NCBI GenBank assembly: GCA_003971905.1
Contig: RSEE01000051.1
Coordinates: 1 to 64,000, forward strand
Direction of reading: 5' to 3'
DNA from: Moniliella sp. 'wahieum'
Taxonomy: Eukaryota; Basidiomycota; Moniliellomycetes; Moniliellales; Moniliellaceae
DNA: 64,000 nucleotides
A program made the position numbers and the translations under genes. This document shows, piece after piece, positions 55,724 to 64,000 of the stretch. Position 1 is the first letter of the stretch; the number at the start of each line of letters is the position of its first letter. The notes under the pieces are model-generated. The model had not been told where the DNA came from, searched no databases, and was given only the letters and a program-made list of their open reading frames with translations.

Positions 55724-56970
55724 ATGGGCGCCAACGCTAACACCGATCTCTCGGTCAGCGACACCACAATGGTGAACAAGCGCGATTACTGGACACCAAC
55801 CGGTCGCGATCCGCCACCGATTGGCACCGACAACGAGGAACTCATGATGCTTTGCGCCGAAGCGCACCTGTGGTTCAAGAAGACGAACGACATCGATGTC
55901 GTTAAAGAGAAGATCAACAGAGCTATACACGACAGAGCCGAGTGGCTTGGATGGAAGGACGAACCTACGTCTATCACGACAAACTGGGTTCGACGGGCTA
56001 CGAATTTTGTGGTGCAAAACATCCACCAAATGGAAACTCAACCCAACGCAACTTTGGGGGCACCTACAGGCGCAGCCTCGCGACCCGAGTACGACCTTTA
56101 CAGATCACTACGCGAGTCTCCCACCAAGAATATCAAGTGGCCTGATCTGAACAAAGACCCGTCCGCCTACAGCGCTTGGGAAGACGAATTTCTCTTCGCG
56201 ATAACAGATGCCCACCCCCACGCAAGCGACGTCGTCCAGAATGGTCGCAGCTCCCGCTACTTCACCGAGGACCTCGACAGACGCTTGCACAACCTTCTTA
56301 GGGAAGCCATGCCGTCAACCCTCTTCCGGACGATCCGCACCCACCACGAAATATCATGCACCCAGGACACGCTGAACATGCTGCGTCAGCGGTATGGATA
56401 TACGCCTACCGCAAACAGAGGGCCTCTACTCATTCGCTACTTTTCGGCCGACCAAGGAAACCGATCGGGTCGAGACTACCTCGACTACATGGAAGAGATC
56501 AGTGCAAGCCTGACGCGAGCGGGCATCCCACTTACGGAAGAGCAGGAACGCACTGGGATCCTACTCGGCTTACGCGACATGAGCATTCGCCAGCGTGAAG
56601 AGCGCTCGAGTCTAGACAAGTTACGGCAGGCCGTGATGGACATACCAGCCGCCACGTATCCCGGTGGGAAAGGAAGAGAAACGGAGGCAAGCCGGTCAAC
56701 GGAGGAACGCCTTGGACTCGACCCGACAGCGGGGGACGACCCACCAGCGGGGGAAAAAACTCCAGCGGGGGCAAAGCCGGCGACGACAACCTCGCGGACA
56801 CAAAGACCAAGGGGCAAGACCGCACCAACCAACCCTGGCGCAGCGCGACGTCTAATAAACCTGTTGTCCCTCCGCGCAACCCAGGCCGAGCCAACGCTCA
56901 CGTCGCTCAGAGAGCGAGCTCTCCCGAGTCTGAAGTGATTGACGTTGATGCGGGCACAGCTGACTACTAG
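55724..56970 (+). CDS. Copia Gag-like protein (frame-disrupted)
   Basis: The start ATG at 55724 gives MGANANTDLSVSDTTMV. The frame runs to TGA at 56938. A Gag capsid-like region includes WPDLNKDPSAYSAWEDEFLF and GRDYLDYMEEISASL, matching the copia capsid layout. Near 56660, at a GGG AAA run, the composition suggests a switch to another frame, which gives a Gly/Ser/Asn-rich tail ending SSPESEVIDVDAGTADY at TAG 56968-56970. No CCHC zinc knuckle is visible in either frame. Confidence 0.8.
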
Positions 56971-57163
56971 GAACTCGGGGGCGAAATGCGAATCATCCGG
57001 GCATTATATGACAGTGGGGCATTCCCATCCATTTGGAAAGACAAATCCGTCTTCACATCCATGACCCCTTGCGACGACGATAGAGGTTGCTAACGGGACA
57101 CATGTAAAGGCGGAAGGACGAGGCACGGCCACAATCCGTATCCGATGCTTAGGAGGACACCAA
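56971..57163 (+). CDS. Copia protease segment (frame-disrupted)
   Basis: Immediately after the TAG, in the same frame, LGGEMRIIRALYDSGAFPSI carries the aspartic protease triad DSG (57010-57018). The frame closes after DDDRGC, and the following protease residues (VANGTHVKAEGRGTATIRI) continue one base out of frame into the integrase ORF. The stop could be read through or be a mutation. Confidence 0.75.
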
Positions 57164-59214
57164 ATGGAGATAAAACTCCCCAACAGCCTATACATGCCCC
57201 GTTTCAGCCGAAATCTCGTCAGTGTAGCACACCTGTCGAACACCGGAATCGCATCATACTTCGCCCCACACCAGAAGGGTATCTGGCTTGGTAACCCAGG
57301 ATCCACCCTACGAAAAGTAACCGGCAGTGACTATCAATTCACGATCTTACACAACCCGCGAACGCCACCCACACCCCTGCGGGCCATGGCGACCAAACCG
57401 ATCAAACCGGCCGACCCACCCTCAACCCCAAACTCCCTCGCAGCATCCCTGGCCCTGGACCACGTCTCTAAAGCCCACAAACGCTGGAACCACGCAGCCA
57501 TCGACCTCCTCCCCTGGCTTACACGATCGGAAACCGCAGGCCTCCGCGTCACAGCCAAGCATATCTCCCTCTGTCGTTCAGAGTGGGATTGCCCAACATG
57601 CGCGGTGGCACTAGCGACAGCATCGCCCCATCCGAGCCGGGACCGCCTCCGATCCAAAAGACCTTTCGAGGTCCTCCACGTCGACGTAGTAGACCTCCCC
57701 CGGGTAACCGGCATGGGGCACGGATACGCCCTCGTCGCCGTTGATGACTTCACGCGGTACGTCTTCACCACAGCGATCCCGACAAAGGGCGCTGCAACGA
57801 AGGAACTGCGGAACCTCATATTGCGGGAGCAACGCTACGGCCCGGACAGACTGCTGCGGACTTTGCGCACGGACAACGCCCCCGAATTGACAAGCGCACT
57901 GCAACCTTTTCTGGACGAGCAAGGCATCACGTCAGAACGGACAATCCCGGGGCAGAGTGCTAGCAACGGTGTGGCTGAGCGTGCCATCCGAACCATAACG
58001 ACTCGTGCAAGGCAGTTGCTCTTGGGTACAGGTCTTCCGACGTCGGACTGGTGGGAACACAGCCTCCACGCTGCGTGCTTCACCCAAAACCAAATGCCAC
58101 TCAAAACATCCGGGGAAGACAACAAATCGCGATTTGAGCGATACAAAGGCCACGCATACTCGTTACCGATGCAACCCTTTGGCCGCGTTGCATACCTCCA
58201 TCTGCCCGAGTCACGCCGCGAGCACAAGCTCAGCGCGCGGGCAGAGGAAGGTATGCTGGTAGGATACCACCATCAGCGCGGATCAAAGGGATGGCTCTTC
58301 GCCACATACCAACCATCCCTGGGTACCTTCACCTACCGCTGGTCGAAACCGTACAAATGGGGCAACGCCATCTACCCCCATCTCCACCCCGACCACTTCC
58401 CACCCGACATCTCCAAATCACCTCAAATTAAAATCGACAGTGAAAAAGACGCTAACCCTACTCCGCCAGCCGCGGCAGCACCCATGCCCCGAACCGCCGC
58501 CACACCCCAGACACCCGCTCCCACCACCACCCCCCCTCCGCGCCGCTACCCCCTCCGCCAGCGCACCACCCGCACCTCCCTCGACCTGCACACACTCCCA
58601 ATCGCTGACGACCCCACCGACACGACCTACCATGCTCGTGCTGCAGCCGCCACGCCCCACTGCGCCGCACCAGAGATCGGCATCGCCCGCCCCCTACCTG
58701 ACACATCCGCCCCCCCGTTTGCCGACACAGTTCAACCTCCCGAATACGCCGCCATGACTGCTCTCAGCGCACCCATCCACCCGGACACGGTTCAGCTCAC
58801 CAAGGATGGCGTACCCCTCGCTCCCAAGACGCTCAAGGGTCTCGAGACTCACCCCTCCTTTGCCATGGTCAAGCAGGCTATGGCCGACGAGGTGGCCACA
58901 CTCGCGCGATACGGCACCTACGAGGCTACGTACCCACCACCGGGTGCACAAATCCTCATAGGACTATGGCGCATCACCACAAAGACGGACGCCGAGGGCC
59001 GGTTCCTGCGCCACCGCGCGCGCTTTGTCGCGGGCGGACACCAACAATCGGCCGAGACTTGGGGCCAGACGTTCGCACCATCGGTGCGCACACCTGCCAT
59101 CCTGACCCTCGTCGTGCTGGCCGAGAAGTATAAGTTTGGCCTCTTCTCGGCGGACGTCAATGCAGCGTACCTGAACGCCCCCCTCGAAGAAGCAGTCTAC
59201 ATCCGCCACCCCCC
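57164..59214 (+). CDS. Copia integrase and N-terminal reverse transcriptase
   Basis: The frame contains SRNLVSVAHLSNTGIAS, a His/Cys zinc region (KRWNHAAIDLL ... CPTC), and the integrase core with the D,D35E residues in HVDVVDLP, LRTDNAPELTS and NGVAERAIRT. A Pro-rich spacer (58440-58700) follows, then RT blocks RHRARFVAGGHQQ and FSADVNAAYLNAPLEEAVYI. The frame is lost at a six-base C run (about 59209-59214), after which the RT continues in the next segment. Confidence 0.92.
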
Positions 59215-60411
59215 TACTTCCCCGAAGCGGGTGGTCGCGTGTGGCGTCTCAAGAAGAGTCTATACGGGCTACATCAGAGCGGAGCAAACTGGGCACGATA
59301 CATCCGGAACCTGCTGCGTGACAAGCTCGGCTTCACGCAAAGCTTGACCGAGCCCTGCTTGTTCGTGCGCGCTGCACCACCGGGTGAGCAGATCCTCCTG
59401 GCGGTCCACACCGACGATCTGCTCCTCGCATGCAAGTCACACCAAAAGTACGAGGAGTTTATGGCCGAGATAAACACACACATTGATGTTCGTGGTAACG
59501 GTCCCCTTCACTACCACCTGGGATGCCAATACGATCGGATCGGTGGGGAGCTGTACCTGAGCCAACCAAAGTTCATCGAGGAAGTGGTGGCAAAGCACCA
59601 CATCAAAGCCCCGTGGATCCGGACTCTCCCACATCCCGTACGGATGATACCGCCCCGTGCCGACCCTGAACCCCCATCCCTCCCAGCCTTGCGCAAGGCA
59701 TATCAGGGGAAGATCGGATCGGGACTGTGGGCTGCACGAATGGGCCGGCCTGACTCCCTCTTCGCTATCACGGCCCTCAGCAGAGCCGCTGCCGACCCAT
59801 CGCAGCAGCATCATCAAGCAGTCGATGACTTCCTTCGCTACCTGTACCATACTCGAGGAAAGGGCCTGAGGTTGACCCCAACATCAGATGCACCGGCCAT
59901 TGCGCTGTATACAGATTCCGACTTGGCGGGAGATCCCATCCAGGCACGCTCCACATCTGGATGCCTACTGATGGTGTACGGTGTGCCGGTGTCGTGGCGA
60001 TCCATTCTTCAGCCGAAGAGCGTTACCAGTACCGCCGCCGCCGAATATACGGCAGGATATGATGGACTGGTTGACGCCAACTATGTCAAGAACATCATGA
60101 TCGAGCTTGGGGCCATCGGCGAGGGTACACCCATTCATTGGTATTGCGACAATAAGTCTGTCGTCGATCTCGCCCACAAATTTGGCAGCACCGGCAAGCT
60201 CCGAGAGCTGAAGATCCGGTACCACAATGTACGGCAACACGTGGACTCGGGCGAGGCCATACTTGTACACATCCCCGGCGAAAGGAACCCAGCGGACGTC
60301 CTCACCAAGCCTCTCGGCCGTCCCGCCCTGACAAGCCATCTTGCTCAACTCCGCGTCGAGGAGATGGATCCAGTCCACATGACTGGGCCCTCCGGTCAGC
60401 GGGGGTGTTGA
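59215..60411 (+). CDS. Copia reverse transcriptase C-terminal part and RNase H
   Basis: After the break the frame reads VWRLKKSLYGLHQSGANW. The RT active-site box is VHTDDLLLA (59404-59430) in place of the common YVDD, with both aspartates kept. RNase H is complete: YTDSDLAGD, STSGCLLM, STAAAEYTAGYDGLVDANYV, YCDNKSVVDLAH, and NPADVLTKPLGRPAL at the end. The final residues extend into the start of the 3' LTR. Confidence 0.93.
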   Translation, partial: YFPEAGGRVWRLKKSLYGLHQSGANWARYIRNLLRDKLGFTQSLTEPCLFVRAAPPGEQILLAVHTDDLLLACKSHQKYEEFMAEINTHIDVRGNGPLHYHLGCQYDRIGGELYLSQPKFIEEVVAKHHIKAPWIRTLPHPVRMIPPRADPEPPSLPALRKAYQGKIGSGLWAARMGRPDSLFAITALSRAAADPSQQHHQAVDDFLRYLYHTRGKGLRLTPTSDAPAIALYTDSDLAGDPIQARSTSGCLLMVYGVPVSWRSILQPKSVTSTAAAEYTAGYDGLVDANYVKNIMIELGAIGEGTPIHWYCDNKSVVDLAHKFGSTGKLRELKIRYHNVRQHVDSGEAILVHIPGERNPADVLTKPLGRPALTSHLAQLRVEEMDPVHMTGPSGQRGC

Positions 60412-60565
60412 CATCCGTCCTAGGACCGCGCGGACCCTGAGTCACGTGAGTCAGCTTTCATTCCTTCCGAGCTCGCACCAGTCTTCTGGACGAGTCAGTC
60501 GCAGAAGCTTCTTAGTCCAATACGACGTTCAGTGCTCACATTCTGTGGTAGTAGCGAGGCCGACA
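60406..60565 (+). repeat. 3' LTR of the copia element
   Basis: 160 bp, apparently identical to the 5' LTR base for base, followed by the GACGG duplication. Confidence 0.97.
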
Positions 60566-60570
60566 GACGG

Positions 60571-62243
60571 TACTGATGCATGATGAGTGAAGCACCTGTG
60601 CCTGCGTCCAATGTGTCTCAATAGGTCTACGGCCTAAGACGCTCTCGAGAAACGGGGTGTCTATCAGTATCTTTTTGTGTCGTTTATAATAGTAGCGCGT
60701 ATTAACTCGAGCTTTTGATTGCCACCGTACGACAGAAAGGATCGATGATGCAGGCGATACAGGTGATGCAAGTGATGCAGGTGATGCACGGTATCTATAT
60801 GTCACCCGCCGGGAGGAGTTGGGAGCCAATGGCCGACTGTCCACACTCCATTCCCACGCCCAGCTCAGGTTAATAATATGTCCACCCCGTTCATGTCGAC
60901 GATCGATGATCGATGATCAATGACGCGATAGCGTGTGTTTATGACGGATGGATGATGCCGACAACGCGAGCAGACCGAGGGGCCGGGAACAAAAGGGCGG
61001 ATGGCCTAAAAGGCCTGCTAAGTACGAAGGCCAAAGGTGAGTCGAGGGTGAAGCAGGGTGGCCTTGGTGAAGGGTGAGCTGAGCGGTGAAGCTTGAAGAA
61101 TGGGAACACAATGAAGGACAAAAGAGGCTAATAAATTGGCAGCTTAGTGGGGTGACTTGGGCGTGTGACTCCGCCGGTGATGTTCGGAGTATATCGGCTG
61201 TGTACGTAGTCCCTGCTAGCCCAAATTGGAGATTTGTTTCTTGCTCGCAGATTTCAGATCTCAGACTCACCGATCTCAACGGCGTTAGTCAGAGGTACCC
61301 AATAAGCCTACCCAACCTTTTTCCGGCCCTGCAAGTGGCGTGTGCTAGCCAATGCGGCAGGACGAGGCGTGTCTTTCAGCTTTGTCCCAGTCGTCAACAA
61401 ACCATCCGCTCTGAGGGGCTGGAGGGACAGTGGCTAGAGTGACTAGCACTGGCCAAGCTTTTCAAGTGTTGGTTCAGTTATTGACAGGGTTCCCACCACA
61501 GGCCACACTATATTACCCTTCTGGTGACACACAGATCATAGTACAGCAGTGTGTTTGCTTATTGAAAGAGGCTGCAGCTGTAGTATACTTGTGTTGTGTG
61601 GTAGATGTTGGACTGCACGCGTTACGGCGGGTTTGCCTGATGGAGCTTAGAATCTCAAAAAAGCTGAGAACAGAGATCATACTCTTAGCTATTATATCAG
61701 CTCAGCGCTGAGCTCAGCCTCAGCTCACCACCGTTCGTCGACGGACGGGTCGACGAGTTAGCAGCCAGTAGACTGTATAACAGGTACCATGCAATGCAAA
61801 ATGTGGCTACCGACGGCAAGGCGACAGCGGCCAGTGCGACAATACCATAATCAGCAACTCATTCACAGTCGACATCCCATCAATTGACCAGCCCTCTTAC
61901 CTGTTACCTGCGCAGTCGTGCATGATGCAGAAGACCAAGCACACCTCGAGCACATCCTTTGGGCCTCCTTCAACTTCTCTCTCCCTCCGCGAGTCCGGGG
62001 ACAAGTTGGCAGATTGCGCTGGGTCGGCAAGCACGGTGATAAGATGATGATTCATATATTTCGTCCTGCTGTTGGCTCCGTAGTAGACATTTGAGTAGAA
62101 ACACGGGATCCAGTCCCGCCCGACTGTGTTGAGCGTGGGTCCCAGGTCCAAGGTTGTTAAACAGAAAAAAAAAAAACAGCGTAGTGGAGTGTAGCGCAAT
62201 ACCGCGGCAAGGCAACGCGTTGACCTGATCGCCGGCCCCAACG
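60571..62243. other. Intergenic with AT-richer island
   Basis: No gene supported. It contains a GATGCAGGT-type repeat (about 60745-60788), an ATCGATG repeat (about 60900-60920), a distinctly AT-richer segment (about 61440-61730) ending in the 16-bp palindrome AGCTCAGCGCTGAGCT, and a 12-base A run near 62165. Confidence 0.5.
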
Positions 62244-63427
62244 TCAACACTCCAAATAAGGCCAACCCATCGGGGGTTCATCGCCGTCGTAGGAGGACCT
62301 TCGGCGCCTTCGGTGCCCTCCATAACGGCGGTCCATCTCGTCCGCCTCTTCTTCGTCCATCCGACGGAGCATTTCGCGAATGCGGCGTCGGTCTTCCGGA
62401 TCGCTTATAGAGTCATCATAATCGGGCTCGGGATCTTCGGCATACGGCCACGAGTTCGCTTCATCGTTCGGCAACTCCTCCGCTTCTCCATCCTGGTTCG
62501 CACCAAAGTCTTGACGGATCATTTCCATCACCGCGGGTTGCAGCGGCGACGTACCATCAGGCGAAGGGTCAGCGTAGCTCGAATCACACAGACCAATCGC
62601 ATCCAGTCCCTGTTGACGCCGAACGCCAAGCAAGCGACGGCGCGACTCGGGGCATCATTTCCTCCGCCGTCATGTTAAACTCAAAGGGCAACCCCTCGAT
62701 CTCGTGAGCGTAGAGGCAGTCATCGGGGGGGGGGGGGGGGAGGAGGCGACGGGTGAGCATCGTGGCCACAACCGCCATCAAAAATACGGGCAGACGTAGG
62801 ACGTACCAGCAAAGGGGCAAAAGATACCTGTGCAGTTCTGCAACGAGGAAAAAAAGTGCTCGCACAGCTTGTGACGAGCGGCTTCCCTATACCGATCGAC
62901 AAGGGCACTCTTGTCGGTCCCCATTGGGAAAGCAGAGGATGGGATCACAAGCTGGCTCAGCTTGCGGCACATGGGACACAGTCTCCGATGCGCACCCTCA
63001 TCGGCATCCTCGCCCGTGACAAACGGGTCGGCGTCCTCAGGGACCGCGGTACGCCACTTTTGATGCACTCGTGGCAAAACACGTGGTCACAGTTGTCCAA
63101 GAGCCCAAATGTGGTGGGCACCTCGTAGCAAATGGAGCACGTGGGGCGCGTGGGAGAGGACGAACGGTCGGAATAGACAGATTCCATCCCATCCACACTG
63201 GAGACAGGTCGGATCGGTCGTGGGCATACCAGCACTTGTTGCCGCGATCGCAGTAGCCGGCCATGTAGTACCGGCAGGGCTCGGGGCCCGCGGAGCGGGC
63301 GTGAGCAATTGCGGACAAGGATCGGGTGGCGGAAGGGGCAAGCGGCGCCGCGGAGGCAGCCGCGGTGGGTGCCGTAGAACTTGCACGCCGGAGGGGAGCT
63401 GAAGGGGTAGATTGGGTCGTCGCGCAT
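62244..63427 (-). CDS. Makorin-like RING/CCCH E3 ubiquitin ligase
   Basis: Makorins are RNA-binding E3 ligases. The start ATG is at 63427 (MRDDPIYPFSSPP). Finger 1 is CKFYGTHRGCLRGAACPFRH (C-x8-C-x5-C-x3-H). Finger 2 is CRYYMAGYCDRGNKCWYAH (C-x7-C-x5-C-x3-H), in the adjacent frame after a change near 63330. The C3HC4 RING starts CSICYEVPTTFGLLDNCDHV and CHECIK and ends CPMCRKLSQLVIPSSAF. A last finger reads LCEHFF ... CPFAG, then DDCLYAHE. An intron separates these two parts (GTACGT donor at 62806), but its expected acceptor lacks AG. The C-terminus is acidic with an Arg-rich stretch, ending at 62244. Gene order within the protein matches makorin (CCCH, CCCH, RING, CCCH). Confidence 0.88.
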
Positions 63428-63687
63428 CGCTACTTGGTGGTGGTGAGGGGGGGGGGGCAAGCAGCAGGGCGTGGTGAATCAACGTGTGTGCTATCAGGCC
63501 ATCAGGATGACCGGTGTCTGATGGGTCTACTAATCCCTGCCGCCTCCAACACAAACAACACCGCCTGCCGCGTCGCGCTGGTGCATTGCATCGGCAGGAT
63601 AATTCCGCCCCTTCCGCGCTGGGGCCGAGCACACGAGCGGAGTATGCTGTGCACGCATGCTACGCCCCCTCCCGCCCACCTCGCCTG
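63428..63687. promoter_or_regulatory. Bidirectional upstream region
   Basis: This 260-bp gap lies between the makorin start and the start of the last gene, with an 11-base G run at 63447-63457. No specific site is recognised. Confidence 0.3.
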
Positions 63688-64000
63688 ATGGCCAGCCCTG
63701 CGTCGCCATCAGCGCCCGCGCCCACCCCCGCCCGCGGGCTGGGGCCCGCACTGGGCCCGCACGTGCCTGCGCCGATGCCGGTGCTGGACTGGGACGTGCT
63801 GCCCAACGCCTCCCTCGCGCCGCGTCCGCCGCACGCGCCCGACGCCTCCCCCCCGCGCCTGCGCCCTCCGTGCCGCTCGCCATCACGCCGACGGAGCACG
63901 GCCTGATTGCCGGGATTGAACGCCGCGCGTTCCACACCCAGCTCGCCGGCTTCTTCGTGGGCGCGCTCGCCGGTGCGTATGCGCGCGCCACGCGCCGCGG
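63688..64000 (+). CDS. Hypothetical protein, N-terminal part (cut by right edge)
   Basis: The ATG at 63688 opens MASPASPSAPAPTPARGLGP, a Pro/Ala-rich N-terminus. After a one-base change near 63850 (C run) the frame continues VPLAITPTEHGLIAGIERRA and FHTQLAGFFVGALAGAYARA to the window end. The last segment looks like the first membrane-spanning helix of a small membrane protein. No family is recognised, and the gene is incomplete. Confidence 0.45.

Larger units (their letters stand above)
55505..60570 (+). mobile_element. Ty1/copia LTR retrotransposon, full length, with target-site duplication
   Basis: The element spans 55510-60565 (5056 bp) between 5-bp duplications GACGG (55505-55509 and 60566-60570). 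The two 160-bp LTRs appear identical and have TG...CA ends. Internal order is gag, protease, integrase, reverse transcriptase, RNase H, which is the copia order. Identical LTRs mean a recent insertion, yet the internal region has several frame breaks and one in-frame TAG. A G-rich polypurine tract (CAGCGGGGG) directly precedes the 3' LTR. I could not assign the primer-binding site that should begin right after 55669. Confidence 0.97.

Noticed and set aside
1..64000. CRISPR arrays, bacterial operons, ribosome binding sites, prophage
   Set aside because: The sequence is eukaryotic nuclear DNA; no spaced direct repeats or bacterial signals were seen.

Overview
The window is nuclear DNA of a fungus, most likely a GC-rich basidiomycete. 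Genes have short spliceosomal introns (54-100 nt), mostly with GTACGT donors and CTAAC-like branch sites. Three tRNA genes each carry a tiny intron, and one Ty1/copia LTR retrotransposon is present. The protein set is eukaryotic housekeeping: a BET bromodomain factor, HMG-CoA synthase, Mia40, RFT1, Vps1, Nup85, 14-3-3, eIF1A, borealin and makorin. I cannot assign a genus from sequence alone.

Layout. 0-7.5 kb: poorly recognisable minus-strand genes (a possible RRM-type protein cut by the left edge, a membrane protein, an R3HCC1/Thc1-like protein, two hypotheticals). 7.9-17 kb: an m-AAA protease-like protein whose zinc-protease motif is missing, BDF1, and a large membrane and coiled-coil protein divergent from BDF1. 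18-24 kb: tRNA-Leu, ERG13, MIA40, an ALKBH6-like oxygenase. 24-29 kb: RFT1 divergent from mitoribosomal protein mS33, then tRNA-Ser. 29.6-34.3 kb: VPS1 and NUP85. 36-38.9 kb: 14-3-3 divergent from a complex I ESSS-type subunit. 40-47 kb: a C2H2 protein, eIF1A, a secreted GPI-type alpha/beta hydrolase. 47.6-50.5 kb: tRNA-Arg, a small helical protein divergent from borealin. 52.5-54.5 kb: a longin-domain protein. 55.5-60.6 kb: the retrotransposon. 62-64 kb: makorin divergent from a gene cut by the right edge.

Genes do not form operons, but head-to-head pairs with short shared upstream regions are common. Several upstream regions carry TCACRTGAC-like palindromes. Mitochondrial functions are frequent (m-AAA-like, Mia40, mS33, complex I subunit).

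A caution applies to the whole window. Many clearly conserved genes change reading frame inside uninterrupted conserved blocks, often at mononucleotide runs and without splice sites. I read these as probable consensus indel errors of the assembly, not as pseudogenes. Gene spans below therefore run from likely start to likely stop across such breaks. No clear novel multi-gene system was found. The most interesting items are the apparently protease-dead m-AAA-like protein, the recent copia insertion with tandem bZIP-type sites in its LTR, the longin protein without a visible SNARE motif, and the repeat-encoded tail of 14-3-3.
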